Shown: piece after piece, positions 54,804 through 63,780 of the stretch | How positions within the stretch are numbered: the first letter of the stretch is position 1 | How the letters are laid out: each line of letters begins with the position of its first letter | Assembly: GCA_003240695.1 (NCBI GenBank) | Contig: QFNC01000003.1 | Span: 1-64,000, forward strand | Direction: 5' to 3' | Source: Pseudoxanthomonas suwonensis | GTDB taxonomy: Bacteria > Pseudomonadota > Gammaproteobacteria > Xanthomonadales > Xanthomonadaceae | Length of the DNA stretch: 64,000 nt | Program-made: the position numbers and the translations under genes | Notes under the pieces: model-generated | Databases searched by the model: none | What the model was told of the DNA's origin: nothing | The model's input: only the letters and a program-made list of their open reading frames with translations

Positions 54804-55700
54804 TCAATCACCCAGCGGCGTCAGCAGCTGCAACCCGCTGCCGGCCGTGTAGGACATGCCGGCCAGCATGGCGTCGGGCTTGAACGCCGCGGATTCCTGA
54901 GGGCCGTCCTTCCACGGCACCTCGGTGCGCGGGCCGGGGACGTAGGCACGCCACTTGCCGTAGGTCGCTCCGCCATCCTTGGGCGGACGCGCGCCGTCAT
55001 ACAGGTGGTAATCCACCGGGACACGCACGACCCAGAACGGGTCATCGGCCAGCTCGCCGCGACGTGGCGGCGTGAAGGTCCAGTTTCTGGCTGCGCGCAG
55101 CGTTGCGCGGCTGAAGATGTCGCGTGCACGCTTCAGTTGCGCCGCATCGCCCAGCACGGTCAGATTGACCTGCTCGACCACGGCATCGGCGACCTGCCCT
55201 TGCTGATCGACCTTCAACAGCACATAGGCGATACCGGTCATGTTGCTGCTGGCGGCTTCGTCCGGATAACGGGGTGGATCCATTTTCCCGCTCGACACCG
55301 ATTCGCCTGTCGCCCGATCTTCTTCGGCATCGCCGAAACTGGCACTGTCGATGCGCACGGTGTGCTTGTCCTCGCCGGCATGGGTCGCGACGATGTTCAG
55401 CCCCATGCGGGCGCGGGCCAGCACCGGCATGCCATCGACCAGCACCGGTTCGAAGGTCCAGTTGGGCACGTTGTTCGCGATCAGGCGGGTCACGCCTTCC
55501 GGCAGGCTGTCGCCCTGGTCGATGTGGTAACTGGCCACGCTGCCGTCCGGTTTCACGTCGATGGTGCCGGAAAGCAACATGTTCATTTCCACCTGCTTGC
55601 GCATGGCCATCCGGCTGGCGCCGCTGGCCAGCACAGGCGTGATGCACGCAAGCGAGAGCGCGGTGACGGCTACTCCTGTCAAGAATCTGTTCATCATCAT
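54804..55700 (-). CDS. Secreted protein with two TonB C-terminal-like domains
   Basis: A 298-residue protein with a signal peptide (FLTGVAVTALSLACITPVLA). Two similar units follow: SGTIDVKPDGSVASYHIDQ...NWTFEPVLVDGMPV, and PPRYPDEA...GIAYVLLKVDQQGQVADAVVEQVNLTV...AARNWTFTPP; each has the TonB_C pattern of a P-x-YP or variant start, GxVxV strands and a WxFxP end. Unlike TonB it lacks a retained membrane anchor and Pro-rich spacer, so it is probably periplasmic. The start at 55700 has AGGA nine bases upstream; ATG at 55709 is too close to that site. Followed after 53 bases by its frameshifted paralogue. Confidence 0.8.
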   Translation of the reverse strand: MMMNRFLTGVAVTALSLACITPVLASGASRMAMRKQVEMNMLLSGTIDVKPDGSVASYHIDQGDSLPEGVTRLIANNVPNWTFEPVLVDGMPVLARARMGLNIVATHAGEDKHTVRIDSASFGDAEEDRATGESVSSGKMDPPRYPDEAASSNMTGIAYVLLKVDQQGQVADAVVEQVNLTVLGDAAQLKRARDIFSRATLRAARNWTFTPPRRGELADDPFWVVRVPVDYHLYDGARPPKDGGATYGKWRAYVPGPRTEVPWKDGPQESAAFKPDAMLAGMSYTAGSGLQLLTPLGD

Positions 55701-55763
55701 GTGGTTCATCCTTTCGCGAACGGACAGACTGGATTCACTGCCGCAGGGCGGCGGGTGGATTGA

Positions 55764-56630
55764 TCAGACGGCGCACGCCGGCCGGTCAGCCAATGCTTTC
55801 GACACGAACGGCGGCAGATGCTGGGCGCCGGCGTGGATGTCGGCAGTGTAGTACAGAGTCTCGAACGGCTTGATGCGGGCATCGTTGCTGCGGAAAGCGA
55901 AGCCGCCCGACTTGCGAGCCATGGTCACGCTCCACCAGCCGGTGGGGTAACAGGGCTGCGGGAAAGGCAGGGTCTGGAAGGCGGAGAAGCCGGCCTTGCC
56001 CATTTCCGCGCGCAATTCCTTGATGAGGTCGAGCAGGGCCAGTGGCGATTCGCTCTGTTGCACCAGGATGCCGTCAGCGGTGAGCGCCTTGAAGCAGTCG
56101 GCGAAGAAGGCGGCATTGAACAATCCCGCGGCCGGGCCGATCGGATCGGTGGAATCGACGATGATCACGTCCACGCTGCCGGGCGGCAATTGCTTGACGT
56201 AGGCCAGGCCGTCGTCGAACAGGATCTCGGCGCGCGGATCGGCATTGGATTCGCACAGTTCCGGGAAGTGCTTCTCGGCCATGCGCGTGACCTGCTCGTC
56301 GATGTCGCACTGGGTCACCGCTTGCACGCCCGGGTGCTTCAGCACTTCGCGCAAGGTGCCGCAGTCGCCGCCGCCGATGATCACCACCCGCTTGGGGTCG
56401 GTGTGGGTGAACAGCACCGGGTGGGCGATCATCTCGTGGTAGAAGAAATTGTCGCGCGTGGTCAGCATCATCGCGCCGTCGATCAGCATCAGCTTGCCCC
56501 AGTCGGTGGACTGGTAGATCTCGATTTTCTGGAACGGCGACTGCACCTCGTCCAGCTTGCCGCTGATGCGGAAGCCGATGGCCGATCCGGTGGGGTCGAA
56601 GGGTTCGTAGTGCCAGTTGGCGTCGGTCAT
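55764..56630 (-). CDS. speE: Spermidine synthase SpeE
   Basis: A 288-residue aminopropyltransferase that converts putrescine and decarboxylated SAM to spermidine. SAM-binding GGGDCGTLREVLKH, catalytic/putrescine site VDSTDPIGPA, YHEMIAHP and CYPTGWWSVTMA are all conserved. It is divergent from the VWA gene; arginine decarboxylase is encoded three genes on, so polyamine genes are clustered. Length is normal. Confidence 0.96.
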   Translation of the reverse strand: MTDANWHYEPFDPTGSAIGFRISGKLDEVQSPFQKIEIYQSTDWGKLMLIDGAMMLTTRDNFFYHEMIAHPVLFTHTDPKRVVIIGGGDCGTLREVLKHPGVQAVTQCDIDEQVTRMAEKHFPELCESNADPRAEILFDDGLAYVKQLPPGSVDVIIVDSTDPIGPAAGLFNAAFFADCFKALTADGILVQQSESPLALLDLIKELRAEMGKAGFSAFQTLPFPQPCYPTGWWSVTMARKSGGFAFRSNDARIKPFETLYYTADIHAGAQHLPPFVSKALADRPACAV

Positions 56631-56764
56631 GGAGGGTCCCCGTGGTCAAGGCGGACGAGTGTAGCGGGCGGGGGCATCTAAGTGATGATGGAATGCCTGA
56701 CCCCATCGGAGGTATTGGCGCGTTCACGATGACCACAGCACATATGGACCCACGGAACCAGATC

Positions 56765-58315
56765 ATGCAGAAGACGACGACCGGATTGCTTGTCACCACC
56801 ACGACCCTCACGTTGGTCGTGGGATCGATGTTGTCGGCACAGGCACCGGCCACCGATCGGGGAGCGCGCAAGTCCCCTGATGCCGGTCTGTGCCGACGCG
56901 CGCCGCAGTTGGCAGCACTGCCGCCGGAGGAGCAGGTGCGCCGGCAACAGCCGCCTGTGGCTGGGGCGCCGCCTGGGTCGGTCGAAGATGCTCTGGCGGA
57001 GGTCGTCGCTGCACCCGTGGCGGTCGCGCCATTGCCGACGATGGCACCGTCGGCGCCACCTGCAGCAACCCCGAAGGCCGCTTCGAAACTGGACAGCATC
57101 AGTGTCAGTGGCAGCAGGATGCCTGCCACGGCCCGCGAGGCTTCGGAGCATGCCCGTATGGACGGGTCGACCGCTGGTGCCGGGCCGCGCATCGGCATCG
57201 AGGAGGGAAGATTGCAGTCCGGCACGCTCACGGCCGGCGAGCACGACGATCTGCTGAATCCGCAGTTGTATGCCGATTACGTGCGTGCTTCCGATCTGGG
57301 CCAGCGAATCCGCGACTTTCCCGTGGTGGACACCGGTCGCGTGCTCACGGTGCAGGTGACCGATGCCGCGGGTCGCCCGGTGCCCTTTGCCGATGTCACT
57401 CTGACCTGCGCCGACGGCAACACGTTGTCGCTGGCATCCGCCGCGGATGGTCGTGTGGTGTTCTTCCCGCAGCTGGATCGGCTGGGTTCGATGGTCAGGC
57501 TCGACGTGCGCCATGCGTCGAAGAGACTGGCGCCGCAGCGCACGCTTACGCTGGCGGGCAGTGGCGCGCAGCAGGTGCAGGTGCGCTCCTCGCGAGCGGC
57601 TCCGGACGTGCGCCAATTCGATCTGATGGTGGTGCTGGATACCACCGGCAGCATGGGCGACGAGCTCGATTATCTGAATGAAGAATTGCAGGCCATCGTC
57701 CAGCGCATCGGCCAGGCGCATCGCGGATTGGACATCCGGATCGGGCTGATGCTGTACCGCGACCAGGGCGACGCCTACGTGACGCGCACCTATCCCTTCA
57801 CTCGCGATCTGGCGCAACTGCAGGCGGCCATCGCGCAGCAGTCCGCGGATGGCGGTGGCGACTACGAGGAAGCCGTACAGGAGGCGCTGCACCGTGCGGT
57901 GACGATGGACTGGCGCAACGGCGCAGTGAAGTCGCTGCTGTGGGTGGCCGATGCGCCACCACACGATGCGGACATTGCCCACGCATGGCAGGCGGTCGAA
58001 ACTGCGCGTGCGAAGCGCATCCACATCGTGCCGGTGGCGGCATCCGGTGTCGGTGACGTGGCCGAATACCTGATGCGCGCGTCGGCGGCGCTGACCCAAT
58101 CGCGCTATCTGTTTCTCACTGACGACAGCGGCGTGGGCAACCCGCATGCGCCGCCGGCGGTGGACTGCTATCTGGTGACGCGCCTGGACACGCTGGTGCA
58201 GCGTGTGCTGGAGAGCCAGATCAGCGGACGCCGGATCGAGCCGTCCAGTGCCGACGTGATCCGTCAGGTCGGCCAGTACGATCACGGCCGATGCCTCACG
58301 CCGCGGCAGGAGTGA
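56765..58315 (+). CDS. Secreted von Willebrand factor A domain protein
   Basis: A 516-residue protein. After a signal-like N-terminus (GLLVTTTTLTLVVGSMLSAQA) and a Pro/Ala-rich region comes LDSISVSGSR, which resembles the plug-entry motif of TonB-dependent receptors. A carboxypeptidase-regulatory-like beta domain follows (VLTVQVTDAAGRPVPFADVTLTCADG), and then a VWA domain with MIDAS motif DTTGSMGDE. The end contains VDCYLVTRLDTLVQRVLES. Metal-dependent protein binding outside the cytoplasm is inferred. In-frame ATGs at 56729 and 56744 are alternatives; 56765 has ACGGA upstream and best fits a signal peptide. Confidence 0.82.
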   Translation: MQKTTTGLLVTTTTLTLVVGSMLSAQAPATDRGARKSPDAGLCRRAPQLAALPPEEQVRRQQPPVAGAPPGSVEDALAEVVAAPVAVAPLPTMAPSAPPAATPKAASKLDSISVSGSRMPATAREASEHARMDGSTAGAGPRIGIEEGRLQSGTLTAGEHDDLLNPQLYADYVRASDLGQRIRDFPVVDTGRVLTVQVTDAAGRPVPFADVTLTCADGNTLSLASAADGRVVFFPQLDRLGSMVRLDVRHASKRLAPQRTLTLAGSGAQQVQVRSSRAAPDVRQFDLMVVLDTTGSMGDELDYLNEELQAIVQRIGQAHRGLDIRIGLMLYRDQGDAYVTRTYPFTRDLAQLQAAIAQQSADGGGDYEEAVQEALHRAVTMDWRNGAVKSLLWVADAPPHDADIAHAWQAVETARAKRIHIVPVAASGVGDVAEYLMRASAALTQSRYLFLTDDSGVGNPHAPPAVDCYLVTRLDTLVQRVLESQISGRRIEPSSADVIRQVGQYDHGRCLTPRQE

Positions 58316-58419
58316 GCGCAAGCGCACTCGTGTCGCCTTAAGCATGCTGAAGATTGCTTCGCATCTCGTGCACGACGCATGCATCACCGTGTGTTCTCCC
58401 ACCCTCCATCGAGGACTGC

Positions 58420-59436
58420 ATGGCCAGCAAAAAGTCAACGAAGGCGCCTGGGTCGCGCGTCGGCAAGAAAACCGCGGCCGCCACCGCGCGCAAGCAGCGC
58501 GCCCTGCAACGCGCCATCGACGACAAGGACCAGTCGAAGAAGAAGACGAAGACAGACCGCAAGACGGCCGTGCAGGCCGGTGCCCGCAAGCAGCCGGTGC
58601 GCATGCCGAAACAGCACATCGCCAAGCCCGGGCTCGAAAGCGAACTGGATCTCGCACCGCGATTCCGTGCGCCGGCCTACCAGGGCAGCGCCAAGCTGCA
58701 GGGGATGACCGCCATCGTCACCGGTGGCGATTCGGGCATCGGGCGTGCCGTGGCGGTGCTGTTCGCGCGCGAGGGTGCGAACGTGGCCATCGCCTACTTG
58801 AACGAACACGCCGATGCCAGGGAAACCGCGCACTGGGTGGAGAACGAGGGCGGCAAGGCGCTGCTGCTGCCCGGTGACGTGACCGATTCGGCCTATTGCA
58901 AGGCCGCGGTGGCCAAAACCATCGACACCTTCGGCCGGCTGGACGTGCTTGTGAACAACGCCGGCTTCCAGTTGCATGCCGACACGCTGGAAGACATCAC
59001 CGATGCGCATCTGCAGGAAACGCTGCAGACCAACGTGGCCGGTTACCTGTACATGGCACGCGCCGCACTGCCGCATCTGCAACGTGGCGCCGCGATCATC
59101 AATTGCGGTTCGGTGACCGGGCTGTTCGGTAGCCCGAAGCTGATCGACTATTCCACCAGCAAGGGCGCCGTGCATGCCTTCACCAAGGCCCTGGCCAGCA
59201 ATCTGCTGGAGCGCGGCATCCGTGTGAATGCGGTGGCGCCGGGACCGGTGTGGACACCGTTCAATCCCGCCGACAAGCCGGCCAGGGACGTCGCCGAATT
59301 CGGCCAGGACAGTGCCATGGGACGACCCGCGCAGCCGGAGGAACTGGCACCGGCGTTCGTGTTCCTGGCATCGCCGGTGATGTCCTCGTATGTCAACGGC
59401 ATCGTGCTGCCGGTGATGGGCGGTCCGACAGGCTGA
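58420..59436 (+). CDS. Short-chain dehydrogenase (YghA-like) with a lysine-rich N-terminal tail
   Basis: A 338-residue SDR. About 65 residues of Lys/Arg/Ala-rich, histone-like sequence (ASKKSTKAPGSRVGKKTAAA...) precede the YghA-type linker (MPKQHIAKPGLESELDLAPRF). The SDR fold then has TGGDSGIGRA, VNNAGFQ, catalytic Ser in NCGSVTG, Y-x3-K in DYSTSKGAVHAF and APGPVWTPFNP. The YghA family is a stress-linked oxidoreductase group with unknown substrate. The start at 58420 follows GAGGA by five bases. The basic tail is not part of the usual family and suggests nucleic-acid or envelope binding. Confidence 0.88.
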   Translation: MASKKSTKAPGSRVGKKTAAATARKQRALQRAIDDKDQSKKKTKTDRKTAVQAGARKQPVRMPKQHIAKPGLESELDLAPRFRAPAYQGSAKLQGMTAIVTGGDSGIGRAVAVLFAREGANVAIAYLNEHADARETAHWVENEGGKALLLPGDVTDSAYCKAAVAKTIDTFGRLDVLVNNAGFQLHADTLEDITDAHLQETLQTNVAGYLYMARAALPHLQRGAAIINCGSVTGLFGSPKLIDYSTSKGAVHAFTKALASNLLERGIRVNAVAPGPVWTPFNPADKPARDVAEFGQDSAMGRPAQPEELAPAFVFLASPVMSSYVNGIVLPVMGGPTG

Positions 59437-59497
59437 CGCCGCTGTTGCCGGCATGGCCGTAGAATGGCCGGCTGTTTTCCGGCCCGAAGCGGATCCC

Positions 59498-61384
59498 ATG
59501 ACCTGGTCCATCGACAACGCGCGCAAGACCTACTCCATCCCGCACTGGGCCGATGGCTATTTCGACGTGGATGCGGACGGTCGCGTGGTGGTGGCGCCGA
59601 AGGGCACCAATGGTCCGCGCATCGCGCTGGCCGAGGCGGTGGATCGCGCCCAGGGCAACGGTACCCATCTGCCGCTGCTGGTGCGCTTTCCCGACATCCT
59701 GGGCGACCGCCTGGCCAAGCTGCAGGCGGCTTTCGCGCAGGCGCGTGCCGACTGGGATTACCAGGGCGACTACACTGCGGTGTATCCGATCAAGGTGAAC
59801 CAGCATGCCGGCGTGGCGGGCGTGCTGGCCTCGCATCACGGCGACGGCTTCGGACTGGAGGCCGGCAGCAAGCCGGAGCTGATGGCAGTGCTGGCGCTGT
59901 CGCGTCCCGGTGGCGTGATCGTGTGCAACGGCTACAAGGACCGCGAATACATCCGGCTGGCGCTGATCGGGCGCAAGCTGGGCATGCAGGTCTTCATCGT
60001 GATCGAGAAGCCGTCCGAACTGCGCCTGGTGCTGGAGGAAGCCAAGGCGCTGGACGTGATGCCGCTGCTGGGCGTGCGCATGCGGCTGGCCTCGCTGGGG
60101 GCGGGCAAATGGCAGAACAGCGGCGGCGACAAGGCCAAGTTCGGGCTGGATCCGCGCCAGCTGCTGGACCTGTGGAAGCACCTGCGCGATGCCGGGATCG
60201 GCGATTGCCTGCAGCTGCTGCACTTCCACATGGGCAGCCAGATTTCCAACGTGCGCGACATCGCCCGCGGCATGCGCGAAGCGGTGCGCTACTTCGTGGA
60301 GCTGTCCAAGCTGGGCGCGCGCATCACGCATGTCGACGTGGGCGGCGGGTTGGGCATCGACTACGAAGGCACGCGCAGCCGCAGTTACAACTCGGTCAAC
60401 TACAACATCGGTCATTACGCATCCAGCATCGTGCAGCCGCTGGCCGAGGCCTGCGCAGCAGAAGGGCTGCCGCAGCCGGGCATCATCACCGAATGCGGCC
60501 GTGCGATGACTGCGCATCATGCCGTGTTGGTGGCGAACGTGAGCGAAGTGGAACAGGCGCCTGCAGGCCGGGTTCCGCCGGCCAACGATGACGAATCGGT
60601 GCCGGTGCGGCAGTTGCGCGAACTGCACGGCGAACTGCCGCAGCGGCCGGCGGTGGAGGTGTACCACGAGGCAGCGCAGGCGCATTCCGAAGGGCTGGCG
60701 CTGTACGCGCTGGGGCAGATCGACCTGGTGCAGCGCGCACGCATCGACGACCTGTTCTACGCCATCGCGCATGCGGTGAAGGCGCGGTTGACCTACGATG
60801 AAAAGAGCCACCGCGACCTGCTGGACGAACTGAACGAACGGCTGGTCGACAAGTACTTCGTCAACTTCAGCGTGTTCGAATCGATGCCCGACGTGTGGGC
60901 GATCGACCAGGTGTTCCCGATCGTGCCGATCGAGCGCCTGCACGAGGCACCCGATCGGCGCGGGGTGATCTGCGACCTGACCTGCGATTCCGACGGCAAG
61001 ATCGACACCTACGTGGAAAACGAGGACCTGGACAGCTCGCTGCCGTTGCACGCGCCGCAACCGGGCCGCAGTTACCGGCTGGGCTTTTTCCTGGTGGGCG
61101 CGTACCAGGAAATCCTGGGCGACATCCACAACCTGTTCGGCGATACCGACGCGATCGAGGTGAAGGTGGACGGCGACGGCTGGCGCATCGCCCAGCAGCG
61201 CCGCGGCGACACCACCGACGTGATGCTGGATTACGTGGGCTACAAGCTGGACGACCTGCGGCGCGCCTACCGCGGCAAGGTGGCGGCGGCCGGACTGCCC
61301 GCCAACGAGGCCGCGCGCCTGGAAGCCGTGCTGGAAAGCGGCCTGACCGCGTACACGTATCTGGATGACGCGCCGCTGGATTGA
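59498..61384 (+). CDS. speA: Biosynthetic arginine decarboxylase SpeA
   Basis: A 628-residue PLP enzyme making agmatine from arginine, the entry to putrescine. PLP lysine K99 in YPIKVNQ, LLHFHMGSQISN, THVDVGGGLGIDYEG, ECGRAMTAHHA and the second-subunit cysteine region CDLTCDSDGKID are intact. The start at 59498 gives the conserved MTWSIDNARKTYSIPHW. It lies 61 bases after the SDR gene; spermidine synthase is nearby on the other strand, so arginine-to-spermidine genes flank the two insert-like genes. Confidence 0.97.
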   Translation: MTWSIDNARKTYSIPHWADGYFDVDADGRVVVAPKGTNGPRIALAEAVDRAQGNGTHLPLLVRFPDILGDRLAKLQAAFAQARADWDYQGDYTAVYPIKVNQHAGVAGVLASHHGDGFGLEAGSKPELMAVLALSRPGGVIVCNGYKDREYIRLALIGRKLGMQVFIVIEKPSELRLVLEEAKALDVMPLLGVRMRLASLGAGKWQNSGGDKAKFGLDPRQLLDLWKHLRDAGIGDCLQLLHFHMGSQISNVRDIARGMREAVRYFVELSKLGARITHVDVGGGLGIDYEGTRSRSYNSVNYNIGHYASSIVQPLAEACAAEGLPQPGIITECGRAMTAHHAVLVANVSEVEQAPAGRVPPANDDESVPVRQLRELHGELPQRPAVEVYHEAAQAHSEGLALYALGQIDLVQRARIDDLFYAIAHAVKARLTYDEKSHRDLLDELNERLVDKYFVNFSVFESMPDVWAIDQVFPIVPIERLHEAPDRRGVICDLTCDSDGKIDTYVENEDLDSSLPLHAPQPGRSYRLGFFLVGAYQEILGDIHNLFGDTDAIEVKVDGDGWRIAQQRRGDTTDVMLDYVGYKLDDLRRAYRGKVAAAGLPANEAARLEAVLESGLTAYTYLDDAPLD

Positions 61385-61530
61385 GGTGCATACCCGGGTT
61401 CGACGGTCAGGCCGAGGCGCTGTGTTTCTCGCGTCCGTCGTCTGGTCGGGATGCTCTCATTCAGCACCCTGCGGACTGTGCAACCCTATCGGCTGGAACA
61501 ACGGGTGCGCTTCACCTTCATTGCCCGAGC

Positions 61531-62370
61531 TCATTGCTCCATCCTTCCAGCCAATCGATACTGGTCCATGATCTGCGCGATCCAGCTGTGGAATGCGGGC
61601 CGAAGCTGGTCGAAGTATTCGGAGTGAATATCTGCAGCACGTTCGCGGTGCCTGATTTCGTAACCGGTATCGCGCTTCATCAGGAAGACCCCTTCGCCGC
61701 CGGGGTTTGTGCACAGGAAATCGGACAGATCTCTCTGCTCGCCTGCTGCGATGACGTCCTCGAGAGTGACCGTCCAGGCATTTCTCAGTTTTGCGACTGC
61801 ATCGCGGTCGTTGCGGAAATGGCGTTCTTTCAGAGACCACAGCGCGTTGCTCAAAACTGCTTCGATCTGTTCGTCCCGGGATAGCGTCGTGGATTGAGAC
61901 GCGGAAGCGTTCGGCGCGCTGCGCCATGGCGCCACCACCAGCAGCACGCCCACCAGCACCAGCAGCGCACCGCCGAGGCGGGTCAAATCCACCGGGCGCT
62001 GCGTCTGCAAGATGCCGAAGTGATCCAGCAGCAGCGAGGCGGTGACCTGGCCGAAGATGGTCAGGCAGATGATGGACGCGGCGCCCAGCCGTGGAATCAG
62101 CAGGGTGAAGGCGGCCACGTACAGCGCGCCGATCAGGCCGCCCATCCAGATCCAGACTGGCAGGCGCGCATCCGGCGCCAGCCGCAGGCCGTTGCGCGAC
62201 GCCAGCAGGTACGCACCCAGCGCCAGCGTTCCTACCACGAACGACACGAATGCGGCCGCGACAGGCCCACCGATCTGGGTGCCGAGGCGGGCATTCACCA
62301 GACCCTGCAAGGGCAGGATGGCGCCGATGACGATGGCCACGGCGATGCCGGCCCACAGGGTGTTGTTCAT
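61531..62370 (-). CDS. DMT-family (YdcZ/DUF606) transporter fused to an unknown C-terminal domain
   Basis: A 279-residue protein. The first ~150 residues are five hydrophobic helices with GAILPLQGLVNARLG and GQVTASLLLDHFGILQTQRPVDLTRLGGALLVLVGVLLV, the YdcZ/DUF606 small DMT transporter pattern. These transporters normally end there. About 125 further soluble residues follow (LSRDEQIEAVLSNALWSLKERHF..., NPGGEGVFLMKRDTGYEIRHRERAADIHSEYFDQL) with no match I know. The reading frame is continuous across the junction. The start overlaps the upstream SDR stop as ATGA. Substrate unknown. Confidence 0.85.
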   Translation of the reverse strand: MNNTLWAGIAVAIVIGAILPLQGLVNARLGTQIGGPVAAAFVSFVVGTLALGAYLLASRNGLRLAPDARLPVWIWMGGLIGALYVAAFTLLIPRLGAASIICLTIFGQVTASLLLDHFGILQTQRPVDLTRLGGALLVLVGVLLVVAPWRSAPNASASQSTTLSRDEQIEAVLSNALWSLKERHFRNDRDAVAKLRNAWTVTLEDVIAAGEQRDLSDFLCTNPGGEGVFLMKRDTGYEIRHRERAADIHSEYFDQLRPAFHSWIAQIMDQYRLAGRMEQ

Positions 62371-63122
62371 GCGTTCGGATTCCGGTGGATCTGAAGGCCG
62401 GCCGGCGATTGGCTGACCGGCATCAGTTCGATGCGGTTGACATTGAGATGCGGCGGCAACTGCACCAGCCAGCGCACGGTGTCGGCGATGTCGTTGGCCG
62501 TGATGGGATCGGCACCCGCATACAGCGCGTCGGATGCGGCCTGGTCGCCACCGGTGCGCACCAGTGTGAATTCGGTTTCGGCCAGGCCCGGTTCGATGCT
62601 GGTGACGCGCACGCCGCTGCCATGCAGGTCGCTGCGCAGGCCCAGCGAAAACTGGGTGACGAAGGCCTTGGTGCCGCCGTACACATTGCTGCCGCGGTAC
62701 GAGTAGGTCGCGGCAATCGAACTGATGTTGACGATCAGGCCCTTCGCGGCGATCAGCCGTGGCAGCAGCGCATGGGTCAGGGTGACCAGGCCGGTGATGT
62801 TGGTGTCGATCATCTGCCGCCACTGCTGCAGGTCGGCCTGCGGCGCGGGCGCGGTGCCCAGCGCCAGTCCGGCGTTGTTCACCAGCAGGTCGACGTGCTG
62901 GAAACGCTCCGGCAGCGCGTCGATCGCGGCGGTGATGGCATCGGCATCGCGGATGTCGAAACAGGCCACGGCGCAGGCATCGCCGGATTCGGCCTGCAGC
63001 ACGTCCAGCCGTTCGCGGCGACGGCCGGTGATGAGGACCTGCCAACCCTCGCCCAGCAACATGCGGGCGATGGCGCGGCCGAACCCGGAACTGGCGCCGG
63101 TCACGAATGCGGTGCGGGGCAT
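62367..63122 (-). CDS. SDR-family oxidoreductase, YdfG-like
   Basis: A 251-residue enzyme: NADP-binding TGASSGFGRA, NNAGLALG, catalytic Ser in ISSIAATYSYRGSNVYGGTKAF with Y-x3-K, and EPGLAETEFTLVR. The motif order and the phrase NVYGGTKAFVTQFSLGLRSDL match YdfG, an NADP-dependent 3-hydroxy acid/malonic semialdehyde reductase, though substrate range cannot be read. It overlaps the transporter start by four bases. Confidence 0.9.
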   Translation of the reverse strand: MPRTAFVTGASSGFGRAIARMLLGEGWQVLITGRRRERLDVLQAESGDACAVACFDIRDADAITAAIDALPERFQHVDLLVNNAGLALGTAPAPQADLQQWRQMIDTNITGLVTLTHALLPRLIAAKGLIVNISSIAATYSYRGSNVYGGTKAFVTQFSLGLRSDLHGSGVRVTSIEPGLAETEFTLVRTGGDQAASDALYAGADPITANDIADTVRWLVQLPPHLNVNRIELMPVSQSPAGLQIHRNPNA

Positions 63123-63189
63123 GCAGGTGCCATGCGGACGAGAGGGCTTCCATGGTAGTGCCTTCCCGGCGCGCGATCGCGCGATGCCG

Positions 63190-63780
63190 TTACCACACGC
63201 ATGGAATCAGCCGCTTCGTGCTGCGCGCATAGGCCGGATACTGCTGCGGGAAGGCCTGCCGCAGCGCCCGTTCCTCCACCCGGATGCGATGCAGGAACCC
63301 GGGCACCACCAGCAGCGCCATCGCCATCCAGCCGGCCCACGTGCCCAGTGCCAGCGGAAAGCACAGGAACGTGCACAGCGCGCCGGTGTACGAGGGATGC
63401 CGCAACCAGCGGTAGGGGCCGTGCCGGATCAATTCATGATCGTCGTGGATGGCGACGTGGATGGTGAAGAAGCGGTCCAGCACCTGCACCGAGCGGATCC
63501 GCAACACGATGCCGGACAGCATGCCGGTGCAACCGATCGCGAACAGCACCAAGCGCAGTCGTTCCGGAGCCATGCCGATGCCCTGCCAGGCCATCCACAG
63601 GCTTGCGATCACGCCGGTAGGCAACAACACACGCAGCCATTGCAGCGTGCCGGCATCGTGTGCCTTGCCGCGATCGGCGGCGCGCAGGCGGTGAATCCAG
63701 ACCTCGCTGCCCAGCCACAGAACAGACAACACGGCCAGCAGCAGCGTGCCCGGAGTCGGCGCGGAAAAGGAAACGATCAC
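63190..63780 (-). CDS. Isoprenylcysteine carboxyl methyltransferase (ICMT)/PEMT-family membrane protein
   Basis: A 196-residue protein with five membrane helices and the C-terminal signature RHGPYRWLRHPSYTGAL, then the RIRVEERALRQAFPQQYPAYARSTKRL region, typical of ICMT/NnrU/PEMT-like methyltransferases that bind SAM at the membrane. The target lipid or small molecule is unknown. The start is GTG at 63780, overlapping the upstream gene stop as GTGA; the longer frame belongs to that neighbour. Confidence 0.85.
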   Translation of the reverse strand: MIVSFSAPTPGTLLLAVLSVLWLGSEVWIHRLRAADRGKAHDAGTLQWLRVLLPTGVIASLWMAWQGIGMAPERLRLVLFAIGCTGMLSGIVLRIRSVQVLDRFFTIHVAIHDDHELIRHGPYRWLRHPSYTGALCTFLCFPLALGTWAGWMAMALLVVPGFLHRIRVEERALRQAFPQQYPAYARSTKRLIPCVW

